Below, in pieces: positions 29,059-41,256 of a stretch of DNA of 64,000 bases (position 1 is its first letter; each line of letters begins with the position of its first letter). Position numbers and translations under genes: made by a program. A model generated the notes under the pieces. It was given only the letters and a program-made list of their open reading frames with translations, ran no database searches and was not told the DNA's origin. The DNA is from Rahnella inusitata (GTDB lineage: Bacteria; Pseudomonadota; Gammaproteobacteria; Enterobacterales; Enterobacteriaceae): NCBI RefSeq assembly GCF_003263515.1, contig NZ_JYDE01000012.1, forward strand, positions 1-64,000, given 5' to 3'.

Positions 29059-29649
29059 TTACCAGTCAATTCCCTGTTGCGCCATGATGCCCGCGTCAAA
29101 GGCATGCTTCACCGGACGCAGTTCGCTGACGGTGTCCGCCATTTCCAGTAAATCGCGATGACAACCGCGACCGGTAATGATGACCGTCTGATGCGCCGGA
29201 CGCGCTTTCAGCGCATCTGCCACATCCTGCAATTCCAGATAGCCGAAACTGACCATGTACGTCAGCTCATCAAGCACAACGAGATCCAACGACGCATCGG
29301 CCAGCATGCGCTTTCCATGCTGCCACACGGCCTGACAGGCCTGTGTATCGGTCTCTTTATTCTGGGTTTCCCAGGTAAAACCGGTCGACATCACCTGAAA
29401 CTCGACGCCGTGCGGTTCAAGCAAATTTTTTTCACCGTTCGGCCATTCGCCTTTGATGAACTGAATCACCGCCGCGCGCATGCCGTGGCCGACCGCACGT
29501 GTCACGGTGCCAAAAGCCGCCGTGGTTTTGCCTTTGCCGTTGCCGGTGAAGACAATCAAAATTCCGCGCTGTTCTTTGGCGGCGTCAATGCGTGCATCGA
29601 CCTGTTCTTTCAGCTTTTGCTGGCGCTGCTTGTGGCGATCTTCGGTCAT
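29059..29649 (-). CDS. btuR: Cob(I)yrinic acid a,c-diamide adenosyltransferase
   Basis: BtuR (CobO/CobA type) transfers the adenosyl group of ATP to the cobalt of corrinoids, giving adenosylcobalamin. It has 196 residues with the P-loop FTGNGKGKTTAA and the VLDELTYMV and GRGCHRDLLE motifs. It is collinear with E. coli BtuR. It is convergent with rluB and 39 bases downstream of yciK, with which it probably shares a transcript. Confidence 0.96.
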   Translation of the reverse strand: MTEDRHKQRQQKLKEQVDARIDAAKEQRGILIVFTGNGKGKTTAAFGTVTRAVGHGMRAAVIQFIKGEWPNGEKNLLEPHGVEFQVMSTGFTWETQNKETDTQACQAVWQHGKRMLADASLDLVVLDELTYMVSFGYLELQDVADALKARPAHQTVIITGRGCHRDLLEMADTVSELRPVKHAFDAGIMAQQGIDW

Positions 29650-29688
29650 GAACGGCTCCGTCTTTGGGGTCAGGGCAATCGGCTAAGA

Positions 29689-30450
29689 CTATTCGGCAGG
29701 GCCTGCTTTACGGCCTGGCTGGGCATCAAAACTGATCCCCGTTTTGCGGCGGCTGTCATCACCCATCAGATACAAATACAGCGGCATGATATCGGCCGGC
29801 GTCTTGATTTTGTCTTTGTTTTCATCAGGAAACGCCGAAGCACGCATTCCGGTGCGCGTGCCGCCAGGATTGATGCAGTTAACGCGCAGCCCGGTGTGTT
29901 TATGCTCTTCGGCCAGCACCTGCATCATACCTTCTGTGGCAAATTTCGAGACTGCGTACGCGCCCCATCCGCTGCGGCCTTCCCGTCCTACGCTTGAGGT
30001 GGTGAACACCAGCGACGAACTGGCAGATTTCTGCAACAGCGGCAATAACGCCTGGGTCAACATAAAAGTGGCATTGACGTTCACCTGCATCACGTTCATC
30101 CAGTCCTGCAATTTGATGTCGGCCATCGGCGTAATTTCTGTCAGCAGCCCGGCGTTGTGCAACACGCCGTCAAGATGCGGCACCCATTGCGCAATCTGAT
30201 CGGCAACGCGCTGGCAATCCTGCTGGCTGGCTGTCAGTAAATCCAGGGAATAAATGAAAGCGGGGCGGAGGTTTCGCGCCGCGATTTCCTGCTGCACGCT
30301 CGCCAGTTTACTCTCGGTGCGGCCCAGTAAAATCACCTGTGCGCCAAAGCGCGCGTAGGTAAGGGCAGCTTCGCGGCCTATGCCGTCGCCTGCGCCGGTG
30401 ATCAGAATAATGCGGTTGTTCAGTAAGTCAGATTTCGGATGATAGTGCAC
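29689..30450 (-). CDS. yciK: YciK, short-chain dehydrogenase/reductase
   Basis: A classical SDR of 253 residues with the cofactor-binding ITGAGDGIGRE, the HNAG motif, the catalytic Ser (FTTSSVGREGR) and YxxxK (YAVSKFATEG). The substrate is unknown. I chose the GTG at 30450 (VHYHPKSDLL), which corresponds to MHYQPKQDLL of E. coli and has GAGGA 6 bases upstream; the track-length frame extends further without homology. Confidence 0.93.
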   Translation of the reverse strand: MHYHPKSDLLNNRIILITGAGDGIGREAALTYARFGAQVILLGRTESKLASVQQEIAARNLRPAFIYSLDLLTASQQDCQRVADQIAQWVPHLDGVLHNAGLLTEITPMADIKLQDWMNVMQVNVNATFMLTQALLPLLQKSASSSLVFTTSSVGREGRSGWGAYAVSKFATEGMMQVLAEEHKHTGLRVNCINPGGTRTGMRASAFPDENKDKIKTPADIMPLYLYLMGDDSRRKTGISFDAQPGRKAGPAE

Positions 30451-30795
30451 GTTCAGTCCTCGTAAACGGATCGGGATGCGGCGGCAAATGGCCGTCGTCA
30501 CATCACTGGCTCGATAAAACAAAAGGCCGGAGATGGGAGGTGTTGCGCTCAACCATCGCCCGGCATTTCGGCGGAAATGTGGGGTGTTTCTGGTGTGATC
30601 ACCGGTTATATGCCTGAAATGAACATGAGTTTCAATGATTAACCGAAAAACAGGCAGCTCTTTTGTAACAAAATTGGAACAGATGCGCACCCGTCTTTAC
30701 CTCTGACTGACAATGACATATTCAAACAAGACGCGGATGCGGGGATTGTCTAGAATGTTCACCTCTTTCTTACCACAGTGAATAGGCAGGTTTTT
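30451..30795. other. yciK / sohB divergent gap
   Basis: A 345-base divergent intergenic region. Apart from the ribosome binding sites of the two flanking genes I see no gene, repeat or recognisable operator in it. Confidence 0.5.
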
Positions 30796-31839
30796 GTGGA
30801 TTTACTTTCTCTTTATGGGCTGTTTTTAGCCAAAGTTGTTACCGTGGTGATCGCCATCGGCGCACTGGTGGTGTTAGTCATTGGGCTTCGTCAGCGTAAA
30901 GCTCACAGCAAAGGCGAATTACAGCTGATTGATCTCGGCGAGCAATATCGTGAGATGCAGCGTGAAATGCGCTCTGCACGGCTGAACCCGGCGGAGCAAA
31001 AACTGCGCAGCAAAGAGTTAAAGAAAAAGGACAAAGCAGAAGCCAAACAGAAGAAATTGCAGGCGAAAACAGGCGCAAGTAAAAGTAAGCCATGCCTGTA
31101 TGTCCTGGATTTTAAAGGCAGTATGGATGCCCATGAAGTCACGTCTCTGCGCGAAGAAATTTCAGCGGTGCTGGCCGTTGCCACGCCGGAAGACGAAGTG
31201 CTGCTGCGCCTGGAAAGTCCGGGCGGGGTGGTACACGGTTACGGTCTGGCAGCATCGCAACTGGTTCGCCTGCGTCAGGGCGGTATACGCCTGACGGTCG
31301 CAGTGGATAAAGTGGCCGCCAGCGGGGGCTATATGATGGCCTGTGTGGCTGACCGCATTGTCGCGGCACCGTTTGCTATCATCGGTTCCATCGGCGTGGT
31401 GGCGCAGATCCCTAACTTTAACCGGTTGCTGAAAAAGAACGACATTGACATTGAATTGCACACGGCGGGCGAATTTAAACGCACGCTGACCTTGCTCGGT
31501 GAAAACACCGACGAAGGCCGTGAAAAATTCCGTGAAGATCTGAACGAAACGCATGTGTTATTCAAAGAGTTTGTGCATCAGAATCGTCCGTCACTGGACA
31601 TTGATGCGGTGGCCACCGGTGAACACTGGTTTGGTACGCAGGCGCGCGAAAATGGCCTGATTGATGCTGTCGGCACCAGCGATGATTTGCTGATCGCCGA
31701 AATGAAAAATCATGAAGTGATTGCGGTGCGTTATGCGCGTCGCAAACGCATGATGGACAGGTTCACCGGCAGCGCGGCAGAAAGTGCCGACCGCCTGTTC
31801 CTGCGCTGGTTGCAGCGTAGTCAGAAACCGCTGCTGTAA
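30796..31839 (+). CDS. sohB: Inner-membrane peptidase SohB (S49 family)
   Basis: A signal-peptide-peptidase-like serine protease; in E. coli a multicopy suppressor of htrA loss. The N-terminal membrane anchor (LFLAKVVTVVIAIGALVVLVIG) is followed by a basic linker rich in Lys. The S49 core has LDFKGSMDAHEV, the catalytic Ser in VAASGGYMMAC and the Lys region further on (FKRTLTLLGEN). The GTG at 30796 begins VDLLSLYGLF, equivalent to E. coli MELLSEYGLF, and has AGG five bases upstream. Confidence 0.94.
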   Translation: MDLLSLYGLFLAKVVTVVIAIGALVVLVIGLRQRKAHSKGELQLIDLGEQYREMQREMRSARLNPAEQKLRSKELKKKDKAEAKQKKLQAKTGASKSKPCLYVLDFKGSMDAHEVTSLREEISAVLAVATPEDEVLLRLESPGGVVHGYGLAASQLVRLRQGGIRLTVAVDKVAASGGYMMACVADRIVAAPFAIIGSIGVVAQIPNFNRLLKKNDIDIELHTAGEFKRTLTLLGENTDEGREKFREDLNETHVLFKEFVHQNRPSLDIDAVATGEHWFGTQARENGLIDAVGTSDDLLIAEMKNHEVIAVRYARRKRMMDRFTGSAAESADRLFLRWLQRSQKPLL

Positions 31840-31856
31840 ACGGTAAATGAAGAAAG

Positions 31857-31883
31857 AAAAAGGGACGTAAGTCCCTTTTTTAA
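31857..31883. terminator. Bidirectional terminator sohB / yciN
   Basis: Stem AAAAAGGGAC / GTCCCTTTTT with loop GTAA, flanked by A and T runs. It sits between two convergent genes. Confidence 0.9.
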
Positions 31884-31932
31884 TGCCGCTATTTTATCCG
31901 TAATACAGAATATTCGTAGCGATGTATTTATC

Positions 31933-32184
31933 TCAATTTTCGAGATGGTATTTTTCTGAAAAAAGATGTGCCAGATGTTTAAACATATTAAATACGGCCG
32001 TTGTTTTTCGGGTCGGTAAACCGTCGTCATCCATGAAGAATTCTCCGCGGAAAACCAGCACATTCCCTTTCTGTTCAACCTCCGTGGCGATCATCCCTTG
32101 CATGTAATCTTCATGCTCACGGATAACCTTATTCGCTTCTACCAGTAAAGCTTCGCGACTAATTGCCGATGTATTTTCGTGCAT
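31933..32184 (-). CDS. yciN: YciN (DUF2498)
   Basis: An 83-residue acidic protein matching E. coli YciN throughout ([55 protein letters not shown]). The function is unknown. It has a DUF2498 fold without catalytic signatures. It is monocistronic between sohB and topA, as in E. coli. GGGGAGTAAAT precedes the ATG. Confidence 0.93.
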   Translation of the reverse strand: MHENTSAISREALLVEANKVIREHEDYMQGMIATEVEQKGNVLVFRGEFFMDDDGLPTRKTTAVFNMFKHLAHLFSEKYHLEN

Positions 32185-32643
32185 GATATTTACTCCCCAC
32201 TATAATTCTGACGATATTGTAATCCTGCCGGTGATAAAACCGCAAATCTGCTGGGGTTAATGGTGTCGTCGCTGGTTGGATTTTGAACACCGAGGTAAAA
32301 AGTTTGACCATATTGTCCAAATGAGAGATTCGGTGTTAATTAGGTTGCGTGGCGATTTTTATCAGGTAGAGTGTGGGATTTTGTGGCTTCAGGTGGAATG
32401 TTTTGTTTACGCTTGGTCATTATTTGACGCAAAAACAGGCACATTCTGCTGAACCCTGTCTGGTTTATCCCTTGCAGAATCAGTGTTTTGAACCTCTGGA
32501 AGTCAGTTCGTTCGTCATTTGAAAGAAATGAGTTGACGTTCTGACTCACTGCCGCAATATAAAAAAAGACATGATATTGTGCCGCGGCATAACTAGACAA
32601 AAACTTCTTCAGCTGATGAAGAATCATTCAGGTAAAGGTAATT
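32185..32643. other. topA upstream region
   Basis: A 459-base gap between yciN and topA. In E. coli the topA promoters (several, supercoiling-sensitive) lie here. An imperfect dyad TTTGACCATATTGTCCAAA sits at 32313-32331. A 95-codon minus-strand frame (32340-32627) is present, but it has no family match and looks like chance. Confidence 0.4.
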
Positions 32644-35241
32644 ATGGGCAAAGCTCTCGTAATAGTTGAGTCCCCGGCAAAAGCCAAAACGATTAATAAA
32701 TATTTAGGAAATGACTACGTGGTTAAGTCCAGCGTCGGTCATATCCGTGATTTACCGACCAGTGGATCCGCCGCGAAAAAAACCGCCGTCTCAACCGAAG
32801 AAAAGCCAAAGAAAAAAGTAAAAAAGGATGAGAAAACCGCGCTGGTTAATCGCATGGGCGTCGATCCTTACCATGGCTGGGAAGCGCAGTACGAAATACT
32901 GCCGGGCAAAGAAAAAGTCGTTGCTGAGTTAAAAGCGTTAGCGGAAAAAGCCGACCACATCTATCTCGCAACCGACCTTGACCGCGAAGGAGAGGCGATT
33001 GCCTGGCATTTGCGGGAAGTGATTGGCGGTGATGACAAACGTTTTAGTCGCGTGGTGTTTAACGAAATTACCAAAAACGCGATCCAGAACGCCTTTAAAG
33101 AACCGGGCGAACTGAATATTGATCGTGTGAATGCTCAGCAGGCGCGTCGCTTTATGGACCGCGTGGTGGGTTACATGGTTTCCCCGTTGCTGTGGAAGAA
33201 AATTGCACGAGGCCTTTCCGCTGGCCGCGTTCAGTCTGTGGCGGTGCGTCTGGTCGTTGAGCGCGAAAAAGAAATTAAAGCGTTCGTACCGGAAGAGTAC
33301 TGGGAACTGCATGCGGACTTGCTGGCGAAGAAAGATACCGCGCTGCAAATGGAAGTCACGCATCACCTCGACAAACCGTTCAAACCGGTTAATAAAGAAC
33401 AAACCCAAGCTGCCGTGTCGTTGCTTGAGAAAGCGCGCTACACAGTGGTTGATCGCGAAGATAAACCGACCAGCAGCAAGCCGGGCGCACCTTTTATTAC
33501 CTCCACGTTGCAACAGGCGGCCAGCACGCGTCTGAGCTTTGGCGTGAAGAAAACCATGATGATGGCGCAGCGCTTGTATGAAGCCGGTCACATCACCTAT
33601 ATGCGTACCGACTCCACAAACCTGAGTCAGGATGCTGTGGAAATGGTGCGCGGCTATATCGGTGAAAACTTCGGTGATAAATACCTGCCGAAAGCACCGC
33701 TGCAATACAGCAACAAAGAAAATTCACAGGAAGCGCACGAAGCGATTCGTCCTTCTGATGTGGCCGTTGTTTCCGAGCAACTGAAAGACATGGAAGCCGA
33801 CGCACAGCGTTTGTACCAGCTGATCTGGCGTCAGTTTGTGGCCTGTCAGATGACACCGGCGCAGTACGATTCTTCTACGCTGACGGTGAAAGCGGGCGAT
33901 TACTCGCTGCGCGCCAAAGGCCGTACGCTGCGTTTCGATGGTTGGACGAAAGTCATGCCAGCGCTGCGCAAAGGCGACGAAGACCGTATTCTGCCTGCTA
34001 TCGAAGTCGGTACCGACCTCGAACTGCAACAGCTGCTGCCGACACAGCACTTCACCAAACCGCCTGCGCGATTTAGCGAAGCATCACTGGTCAAAGAGCT
34101 GGAAAAACGGGGTATTGGCCGTCCATCCACTTATGCGTCGATCATTTCGACCATTCAGGATCGCGGATATGTTCACGTTGAGAACCGCCGTTTCTACGCC
34201 GAAAAAATGGGTGAAATCGTTACAGATCGTCTGGAGCAAAACTTCCGCGAACTGATGAACTACGACTTCACCGCGCGCATGGAAGACGGTCTCGACCAGG
34301 TCGCCAATAACAAAGCTGAGTGGAAAGCCGTGCTTGACGAATTCTTCACTGAATTTAGCAAGCAGCTGGAAACCGCCGAGAAGGATCCGGAAGAAGGCGG
34401 TATGCGCCCGAACCAGATGATCCTCACCAGTATTGAGTGCCCGACCTGTGGCCGCCCGATGGGCATCCGCACCGCCAGCACCGGCGTATTCCTTGGCTGT
34501 TCCGGCTACGCATTGCCACCTAAAGAGCGCTGCAAAACCACCATTAACCTGATCGCTGATGCCGAAGTGCTCAACGTTCTGGAAGGTGATGAAGCAGAAG
34601 CTAACGCGCTGCGTGCTAAACGTCGCTGTGGCAAATGTGGCACCGCGATGGACAGCTACCTGATCGATAACCAGCGCAAGTTGCATGTCTGCGGTAACAA
34701 CCCGGAATGTGACGGCTATGAAATCGAGCAGGGCGAGTTCCGCATTAAAGGCTACGACGGCCCGATTGTTGAGTGTGAGAAGTGTGGTTCTGAAATGCAC
34801 CTGAAAATGGGACGTTTCGGTAAGTACATGGGCTGTACCAACGACGAGTGCAAAAATACCCGTAAAATTCTGCGTAACGGTGACGTTGCACCGCCGAAAG
34901 AAGATCCGGTTCCGCTGCCTGAGCTGCCGTGTGAGAAATCAGACGCCTACTTCGTTCTGCGTGATGGCGCTGCCGGCGTATTCCTGGCGGCCAATACTTT
35001 CCCTAAATCGCGCGAAACCCGTGCGCCGCTGGTGGAAGAACTGAAGCGCTTTAAAGATCGTCTGCCGGAAAAACTGAGCTATCTGGCCGATGCGCCAGTC
35101 GCTGACCCGGAAGGCAACAAATCGATGGTGCGTTTCAGCCGTAAAACCAAGCAGCAGTACGTCTCATCTGAAAAAGACGGTAAAGCCACCGGCTGGACTG
35201 CTTTCTTTGTTGACGGCAAATGGGTCGAAGGTAAGAAATAA
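32644..35241 (+). CDS. topA: DNA topoisomerase I
   Basis: A type IA topoisomerase that relaxes negative supercoils through a 5'-phosphotyrosyl intermediate. It has 865 residues like E. coli TopA. The Toprim domain is at the N-terminus ([31 protein letters not shown]). The active-site Tyr lies in [13 protein letters not shown]. The C-terminus carries tetracysteine zinc ribbons (ECPTCGRPM...[13 protein letters not shown]...[15 protein letters not shown]...CTNDEC), followed by zinc-ribbon-like domains lacking cysteines. Confidence 0.98.
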   Translation: MGKALVIVESPAKAKTINKYLGNDYVVKSSVGHIRDLPTSGSAAKKTAVSTEEKPKKKVKKDEKTALVNRMGVDPYHGWEAQYEILPGKEKVVAELKALAEKADHIYLATDLDREGEAIAWHLREVIGGDDKRFSRVVFNEITKNAIQNAFKEPGELNIDRVNAQQARRFMDRVVGYMVSPLLWKKIARGLSAGRVQSVAVRLVVEREKEIKAFVPEEYWELHADLLAKKDTALQMEVTHHLDKPFKPVNKEQTQAAVSLLEKARYTVVDREDKPTSSKPGAPFITSTLQQAASTRLSFGVKKTMMMAQRLYEAGHITYMRTDSTNLSQDAVEMVRGYIGENFGDKYLPKAPLQYSNKENSQEAHEAIRPSDVAVVSEQLKDMEADAQRLYQLIWRQFVACQMTPAQYDSSTLTVKAGDYSLRAKGRTLRFDGWTKVMPALRKGDEDRILPAIEVGTDLELQQLLPTQHFTKPPARFSEASLVKELEKRGIGRPSTYASIISTIQDRGYVHVENRRFYAEKMGEIVTDRLEQNFRELMNYDFTARMEDGLDQVANNKAEWKAVLDEFFTEFSKQLETAEKDPEEGGMRPNQMILTSIECPTCGRPMGIRTASTGVFLGCSGYALPPKERCKTTINLIADAEVLNVLEGDEAEANALRAKRRCGKCGTAMDSYLIDNQRKLHVCGNNPECDGYEIEQGEFRIKGYDGPIVECEKCGSEMHLKMGRFGKYMGCTNDECKNTRKILRNGDVAPPKEDPVPLPELPCEKSDAYFVLRDGAAGVFLAANTFPKSRETRAPLVEELKRFKDRLPEKLSYLADAPVADPEGNKSMVRFSRKTKQQYVSSEKDGKATGWTAFFVDGKWVEGKK

Positions 35242-35282
35242 AATCGGGTCACTCAGTCAACAGCACTTTGTTATTTGATTGT

Positions 35283-35312
35283 AAAAAACCAGTCCTCCGG
35301 GCTGGTTTTTTT
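35283..35312 (+). terminator. topA terminator
   Basis: Stem AAAAAACCAG / CTGGTTTTTT with loop TCCTCCGGG, ending in seven T. Confidence 0.9.
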
Positions 35313-36570
<1,258 letters not shown>

Positions 36571-36596
36571 ATTTCCGGCCAGTTTCTGATGCTGAA

Positions 36597-36634
36597 AAAT
36601 CCCGCGACATCGCCTGATGACGCGGGATTTTTTT
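36597..36634 (+). terminator. cysB terminator
   Basis: Stem AAATCCCGCG (36597-36606) / CGCGGGATTT (36621-36630), then TTTTT. Confidence 0.9.
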
Positions 36635-36764
36635 TGCGTGATGATCCGTTTGAGCTGTTATGAAAATGTTAATAAAAATATGTGTTATCTTTATATATGC
36701 ACTTATAAGCCAGCGGGTTATTCGTTTTTTACCCAGCTGGTGCTGTGAAGCATAAGGAGAAGCT

Positions 36765-39440
36765 ATGTCGTCCGATATTCGTAACAGAAGTCTGGATAAG
36801 CTGGCAGTCCAGGGTAAGGAGTTCCACTACTACAGTCTGCCTCTTGCCGCCAACACGCTGGGTGATATTCAGCGTCTGCCTAAATCCCTTAAGGTCTTAC
36901 TCGAAAACCTGCTGCGCCACGTAGACGGTGACACTGTCACGGAAAGCGATTTGCACGAGCTGGTGAACTGGCAAAAAACCGGCCATGCCGATCGTGAGAT
37001 TGCCTATCGTCCGGCGCGCGTGCTGATGCAGGATTTCACCGGGGTACCCGCCGTGGTGGATCTCGCAGCGATGCGTCAGGCGGTCAAACGTCTCGGCGGC
37101 AATGTCGAACAGGTGAACCCGCTGTCGCCTGTCGATCTGGTGATCGACCACTCGGTAACCGTTGATGAGTTCGGTGATGAAGACGCGTTTGATGAAAACG
37201 TCCGTCTGGAAATGGAGCGTAACAACGAGCGCTATCAGTTCCTGCGCTGGGGTCAGAAAGCCTTTAACCGTTTCCGCGTCGTGCCGCCGGGCACCGGTAT
37301 TTGTCATCAGGTCAACCTTGAATATCTCGGTCAGACTGTCTGGCATGAAGAACAGAACGGCAAAACCGTGGCGTACCCCGACACGCTGGTCGGTACTGAT
37401 TCCCACACCACCATGATCAACGGCCTTGGCATTCTGGGCTGGGGTTGCGGTGGTATCGAAGCCGAAGCGGCGATGCTTGGGCAGCCGGTGTCGATGCTGA
37501 TTCCAGACGTCGTCGGGTTCCGCCTGACCGGTAAACTGCGCGAAGGTATCACCGCCACCGATCTGGTGTTAACGGTCACCCAGATGCTGCGCAAACACGG
37601 CGTGGTCGGAAAGTTTGTCGAATTCTACGGTGACGGTCTGGCCGATCTTCCGCTGGCGGATCGCGCGACGATCGCCAATATGTCCCCGGAATTTGGCGCG
37701 ACCTGCGGTTTCTTCCCGGTTGACGACGTGACGCTGAGCTACATGAAACTCAGTGGCCGCAGCGACGACCAGATCGAACTGGTAAAAGCCTATTCGCAGG
37801 TGCAGGGTCTGTGGCGTAACGCCGGTGACGAACCCGTCTTCACCAGTACGCTGGCGCTGGACATGGGCGATGTCGTGCCAAGCCTTGCCGGGCCGAAACG
37901 CCCGCAGGACAGGGTGGCGCTGCCGGATGTGCCGAAAGCGTTCAAAGCCGCGACGGAGCTGGAGCTTGGCAATAACAAACCCGGCCACACTGACAAAGAG
38001 AGCTTTACCCTCGACGGTCAGCATTACGCGCTGGAAACCGGTGCGGTGGTCATTGCCGCCATCACGTCTTGTACCAACACATCCAACCCCAGCGTGCTGA
38101 TGGCCGCCGGGCTGCTGGCGAAGAATGCCGCTGAGAAAGGGCTGACCAGTAAACCCTGGGTGAAAACGTCACTGGCGCCGGGTTCGAAAGTGGTGACCGA
38201 TTATCTCAATGCCGCCGGGCTGATGCCTTATCTGGAAAAACTGCGTTTCAATCTGGTCGGTTACGGTTGTACGACCTGTATCGGTAACTCAGGTCCGTTG
38301 CCGGAACCTATTGAATCGGCAATAAAATCCGGTGATTTAACCGTCGGTGCGGTGCTGTCGGGTAACCGTAACTTTGAAGGGCGCATCCATCCGTTGATCA
38401 AAACCAACTGGCTGGCCTCGCCGCCGCTGGTGGTGGCTTACGCGCTGGCCGGGAATATGAACATCGATCTTACTACCGATCCGCTCGGCGAAGATCCCGA
38501 GGGCAACCCGGTATATCTGAAAGATATCTGGCCGACGGCGGCGGAAATCGCCAATGCGGTCGGGCAGGTGACCACCGAGATGTTCCACAAAGAGTATGCC
38601 GAAGTCTTTAACGGCGACGCCAGCTGGCAGGCCATTCAGGTGGAAGGCACGCCGACGTATACCTGGCAGGAAGACTCCACCTACATCCGCCATCCGCCAT
38701 TCTTCAGTGACATGAAGGCAGAGCCGGATGCGGTGGAAGACATCAAAGATGCCCGCATTCTGGCGATTCTGGCGGACTCGGTGACCACCGACCACATCTC
38801 CCCGGCGGGTAACATCAAAATTGAAAGTCCGGCAGGGCTGTACCTGAAAAATCATGGTGTGGAACCGAAAGCGTTCAACTCTTACGGGTCGCGACGCGGT
38901 AATCATGAAGTGATGATGCGCGGAACCTTCGCCAACATCCGTATCCGCAACGAAATGGTGCCGGGCGTGGAGGGCGGTTATACCCGCCACATCCCGTCAC
39001 AGGATCAGCTGGCCATTTACGACGCTGCGATGCGCTATCAGCATGAAAGCGTGCCGACGGCCGTGATCGCCGGCAAAGAGTACGGTTCCGGCTCCAGCCG
39101 TGACTGGGCGGCGAAGGGGCCGCGTCTGCTGGGCGTTCGCGTGGTGATTGCCGAGTCATTCGAACGTATCCACCGTTCGAACCTGATTGGTATGGGGATT
39201 TTGCCACTGGAATTCCCGCAGGGCATAACGCGTAAAACGCTGAAACTGACCGGCGACGAGCAGATTAGCGTCAGCGGGCTGCAAACGCTGAAACCGGGGC
39301 AGGACGTGCCGGTGCATATCGTGTTCACCGACGGCCATGCAGAAACGGTCAACGCGCGCTGTCGTATCGACACCGGCAACGAGCTGACTTACTTCCAGAA
39401 CGGCGGCATCTTGCATTACGTCATCCGCAAAATGCTGTGA
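36765..39440 (+). CDS. acnA: Aconitate hydratase A
   Basis: The stress-resistant aconitase that interconverts citrate and isocitrate in the TCA cycle. It has 891 residues. The [4Fe-4S] cysteine ligands are in AITSCTNTSNPSV and GCTTCIGNSGP. The catalytic serine region is YGSGSSRDWAAKG in the C-terminal swivel domain. AAGGAG precedes the ATG. It is followed by a shared terminator with convergent ribA, as in E. coli. Confidence 0.98.
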   Translation: MSSDIRNRSLDKLAVQGKEFHYYSLPLAANTLGDIQRLPKSLKVLLENLLRHVDGDTVTESDLHELVNWQKTGHADREIAYRPARVLMQDFTGVPAVVDLAAMRQAVKRLGGNVEQVNPLSPVDLVIDHSVTVDEFGDEDAFDENVRLEMERNNERYQFLRWGQKAFNRFRVVPPGTGICHQVNLEYLGQTVWHEEQNGKTVAYPDTLVGTDSHTTMINGLGILGWGCGGIEAEAAMLGQPVSMLIPDVVGFRLTGKLREGITATDLVLTVTQMLRKHGVVGKFVEFYGDGLADLPLADRATIANMSPEFGATCGFFPVDDVTLSYMKLSGRSDDQIELVKAYSQVQGLWRNAGDEPVFTSTLALDMGDVVPSLAGPKRPQDRVALPDVPKAFKAATELELGNNKPGHTDKESFTLDGQHYALETGAVVIAAITSCTNTSNPSVLMAAGLLAKNAAEKGLTSKPWVKTSLAPGSKVVTDYLNAAGLMPYLEKLRFNLVGYGCTTCIGNSGPLPEPIESAIKSGDLTVGAVLSGNRNFEGRIHPLIKTNWLASPPLVVAYALAGNMNIDLTTDPLGEDPEGNPVYLKDIWPTAAEIANAVGQVTTEMFHKEYAEVFNGDASWQAIQVEGTPTYTWQEDSTYIRHPPFFSDMKAEPDAVEDIKDARILAILADSVTTDHISPAGNIKIESPAGLYLKNHGVEPKAFNSYGSRRGNHEVMMRGTFANIRIRNEMVPGVEGGYTRHIPSQDQLAIYDAAMRYQHESVPTAVIAGKEYGSGSSRDWAAKGPRLLGVRVVIAESFERIHRSNLIGMGILPLEFPQGITRKTLKLTGDEQISVSGLQTLKPGQDVPVHIVFTDGHAETVNARCRIDTGNELTYFQNGGILHYVIRKML

Positions 39441-39464
39441 TCCGTTCTTAAACCGTTTTAAGCC

Positions 39465-39500
39465 ATAAAAAAGGGCACCTTCATAAGGTGCCCTTAATAT
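39465..39500. terminator. Bidirectional terminator acnA / ribA
   Basis: A perfect 11-base stem AAGGGCACCTT / AAGGTGCCCTT with a CAT loop. A run of A on the left suits ribA, and a shorter T-rich right flank suits acnA. Confidence 0.85.
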
Positions 39501-39528
39501 TTGCCGGTCAGAATACCCGACAGCAGAA

Positions 39529-40134
39529 TTACTTGTGGCGCAGATCGTTATCGAGCAGGTGGCCCATTTTGGCTGCCTTGGTCGAAAGATAACGTTCATT
39601 TTCAGGATTACGGCCAACCACCAGAGGGACGCGTTCGACGATGTTGATCCCGGCTTCAGTCAGAATTTCGACTTTTTTCGGATTATTGGTCAGCAGGCGA
39701 ACGGAATCGACGCCGAGCAGTTTGAACATGTCGGCACACAGCGTGAAGTCGCGTTCATCGGCGGCGAAACCGAGCTGATGATTCGCTTCAACGGTGTCAT
39801 AGCCTTTATCCTGCAATGCGTAAGCGCGGATTTTATTCAGCAAACCGATGTTACGACCTTCCTGACGGTGATACATCAGAATGCCGCGGCCTTCTTCAGC
39901 GATATCGTTAAGTGCTGCTTCGAGCTGGAAACCGCAGTCGCAGCGCAGGCTGAACAGGGCATCGCCAGTCAGGCATTCGGAGTGAACACGTGCCAGAACG
40001 GGCGTTTCACCGCTGATATCACCAAAAACTAACGCCAGGTGGTCGTGCCCGGTGGCCAATTCTTCAAAACCCACCATCAGGAAATCGCCCCAAGGTGTTG
40101 GCAGATTGGCTTCTGCCACCCGTTTCAGCTGCAT
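39529..40134 (-). CDS. ribA: GTP cyclohydrolase II
   Basis: RibA opens the imidazole ring of GTP and releases pyrophosphate and formate, the first step of riboflavin synthesis. The zinc-binding cysteines lie in [19 protein letters not shown], and the active-site region [15 protein letters not shown] is intact. The ATG at 40134 gives [16 protein letters not shown] as in E. coli, with GGAG upstream; the track frame extends 7 codons upstream without support. It has 201 residues. No FMN riboswitch was recognised upstream. Confidence 0.96.
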   Translation of the reverse strand: MQLKRVAEANLPTPWGDFLMVGFEELATGHDHLALVFGDISGETPVLARVHSECLTGDALFSLRCDCGFQLEAALNDIAEEGRGILMYHRQEGRNIGLLNKIRAYALQDKGYDTVEANHQLGFAADERDFTLCADMFKLLGVDSVRLLTNNPKKVEILTEAGINIVERVPLVVGRNPENERYLSTKAAKMGHLLDNDLRHK

Positions 40135-40432
40135 TTTACGCTCCAAAAAAAACACAAATAGTCTTCATTTACGGTGAGTATTTTACTTATTGATGCGCAT
40201 CCTACGTCCGGATGCGGTCTCTGGATAGGGAATCGGTGCCTTTCCATCACAACAGGGCACCATTTTGCCACAGTTTGGCTCACATTTTAGCGGGAATATT
40301 TGAACGATTACTTCATAAGTTATGAACTATAACAGTAACCTCAACAACCCTGATTTAAGGAATGTTAAGGAATAACAAGATTGCTACACTCCATTTCTTT
40401 TAAGCATTTTACAAAAAACAGAAAGGACGACT

Positions 40433-41188
40433 ATGTTTGATATCGCCAAACGCACCGCCCTCGGGGCACTTCTTCTGCTTATCATGCCCGCAGCGGTGTG
40501 GGTAAGTGGCTGGTTATGGACGCCCGGCGGCAATCCGGCGATTTTACGCCCGCTGTACTGGGTGACCGAGACAGTCAGCCAGCCGTGGGGAATTATCACC
40601 ACGGTCATCCTGTGCGCCTGGTTTTTGTGGTGTCTGCGTTTTCGTCTTAAAGCCGCGGTGGGGCTGGTGCTGATCATCTCAGCGGCGCTGCTGGTCGGAC
40701 AATACGTCAAGGATTACATTAAAGGGGAAGTGCGTGAGCCACGGCCTTACGTAGCCTGGCTCGGTAGCGATCATCAGATGAATGTCGAAGAATTTTACGG
40801 CCTCAAACGCAAGGCGCGCAGCCAGCAGGTGAAAGATATTCTCGGCGATAACGTGCAGATCCCTCACTGGCTCAATAAAAGCTGGCAGAACGATACCGGC
40901 TACGCGTTTCCTTCGGGGCATACGATGTTTGCCGCGAGCTGGGCATTGCTGGGCATCGGGTTGCTGTGGCGTCGTAAACACTACAAGACCGTGACCGCGC
41001 TGATGCTCTGGTCGGTCGTCGTGATGGGGAGCCGCCTTATGCTGGGGATGCACTGGCCGCGTGACCTGATGGCCTCGGTTGGGATCAGCTGGATCCTGGT
41101 GACGCTTGCCTGCTGGCTGACAGAGCGTTATATCGGACCGCTGACGCCGCCGCCGGAAGAAAATAAAGAAATAGCTGAACGCGAATAA
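40433..41188 (+). CDS. pgpB: Phosphatidylglycerophosphatase B
   Basis: A PAP2-family membrane phosphatase acting on phosphatidylglycerol phosphate, undecaprenyl pyrophosphate and related lipids. It has 251 residues and about six membrane segments. The three catalytic motifs are visible: KGEVREPRPY, PSGHTMF and SRLMLGMHWPRD. An AAAGGA ribosome site precedes the ATG. It lies upstream of lapA, separated by a strong hairpin. Confidence 0.95.
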   Translation: MFDIAKRTALGALLLLIMPAAVWVSGWLWTPGGNPAILRPLYWVTETVSQPWGIITTVILCAWFLWCLRFRLKAAVGLVLIISAALLVGQYVKDYIKGEVREPRPYVAWLGSDHQMNVEEFYGLKRKARSQQVKDILGDNVQIPHWLNKSWQNDTGYAFPSGHTMFAASWALLGIGLLWRRKHYKTVTALMLWSVVVMGSRLMLGMHWPRDLMASVGISWILVTLACWLTERYIGPLTPPPEENKEIAERE

Positions 41189-41218
41189 TCGCCTCACCTG
41201 CTTTCTGATACTTTCCCG

Positions 41219-41256
41219 AATCAAAGGGGAATCTTTCGGTTCCCCTTTGATTTTAC
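41219..41256 (+). terminator. pgpB terminator
   Basis: Perfect 13-base stem AATCAAAGGGGAA / TTCCCCTTTGATT with an 8-base loop, then TT. Confidence 0.8.

Noticed and set aside
32313..32331. Imperfect dyad TTTGACCATATTGTCCAAA upstream of topA as an operator
   Set aside because: Three mismatched positions and no known regulator with this pattern; kept only as a note in the spacer entry.
32340..32627. 95-codon minus-strand frame between yciN and topA
   Set aside because: No ribosome site, no family resemblance, and it lies in the topA promoter region.
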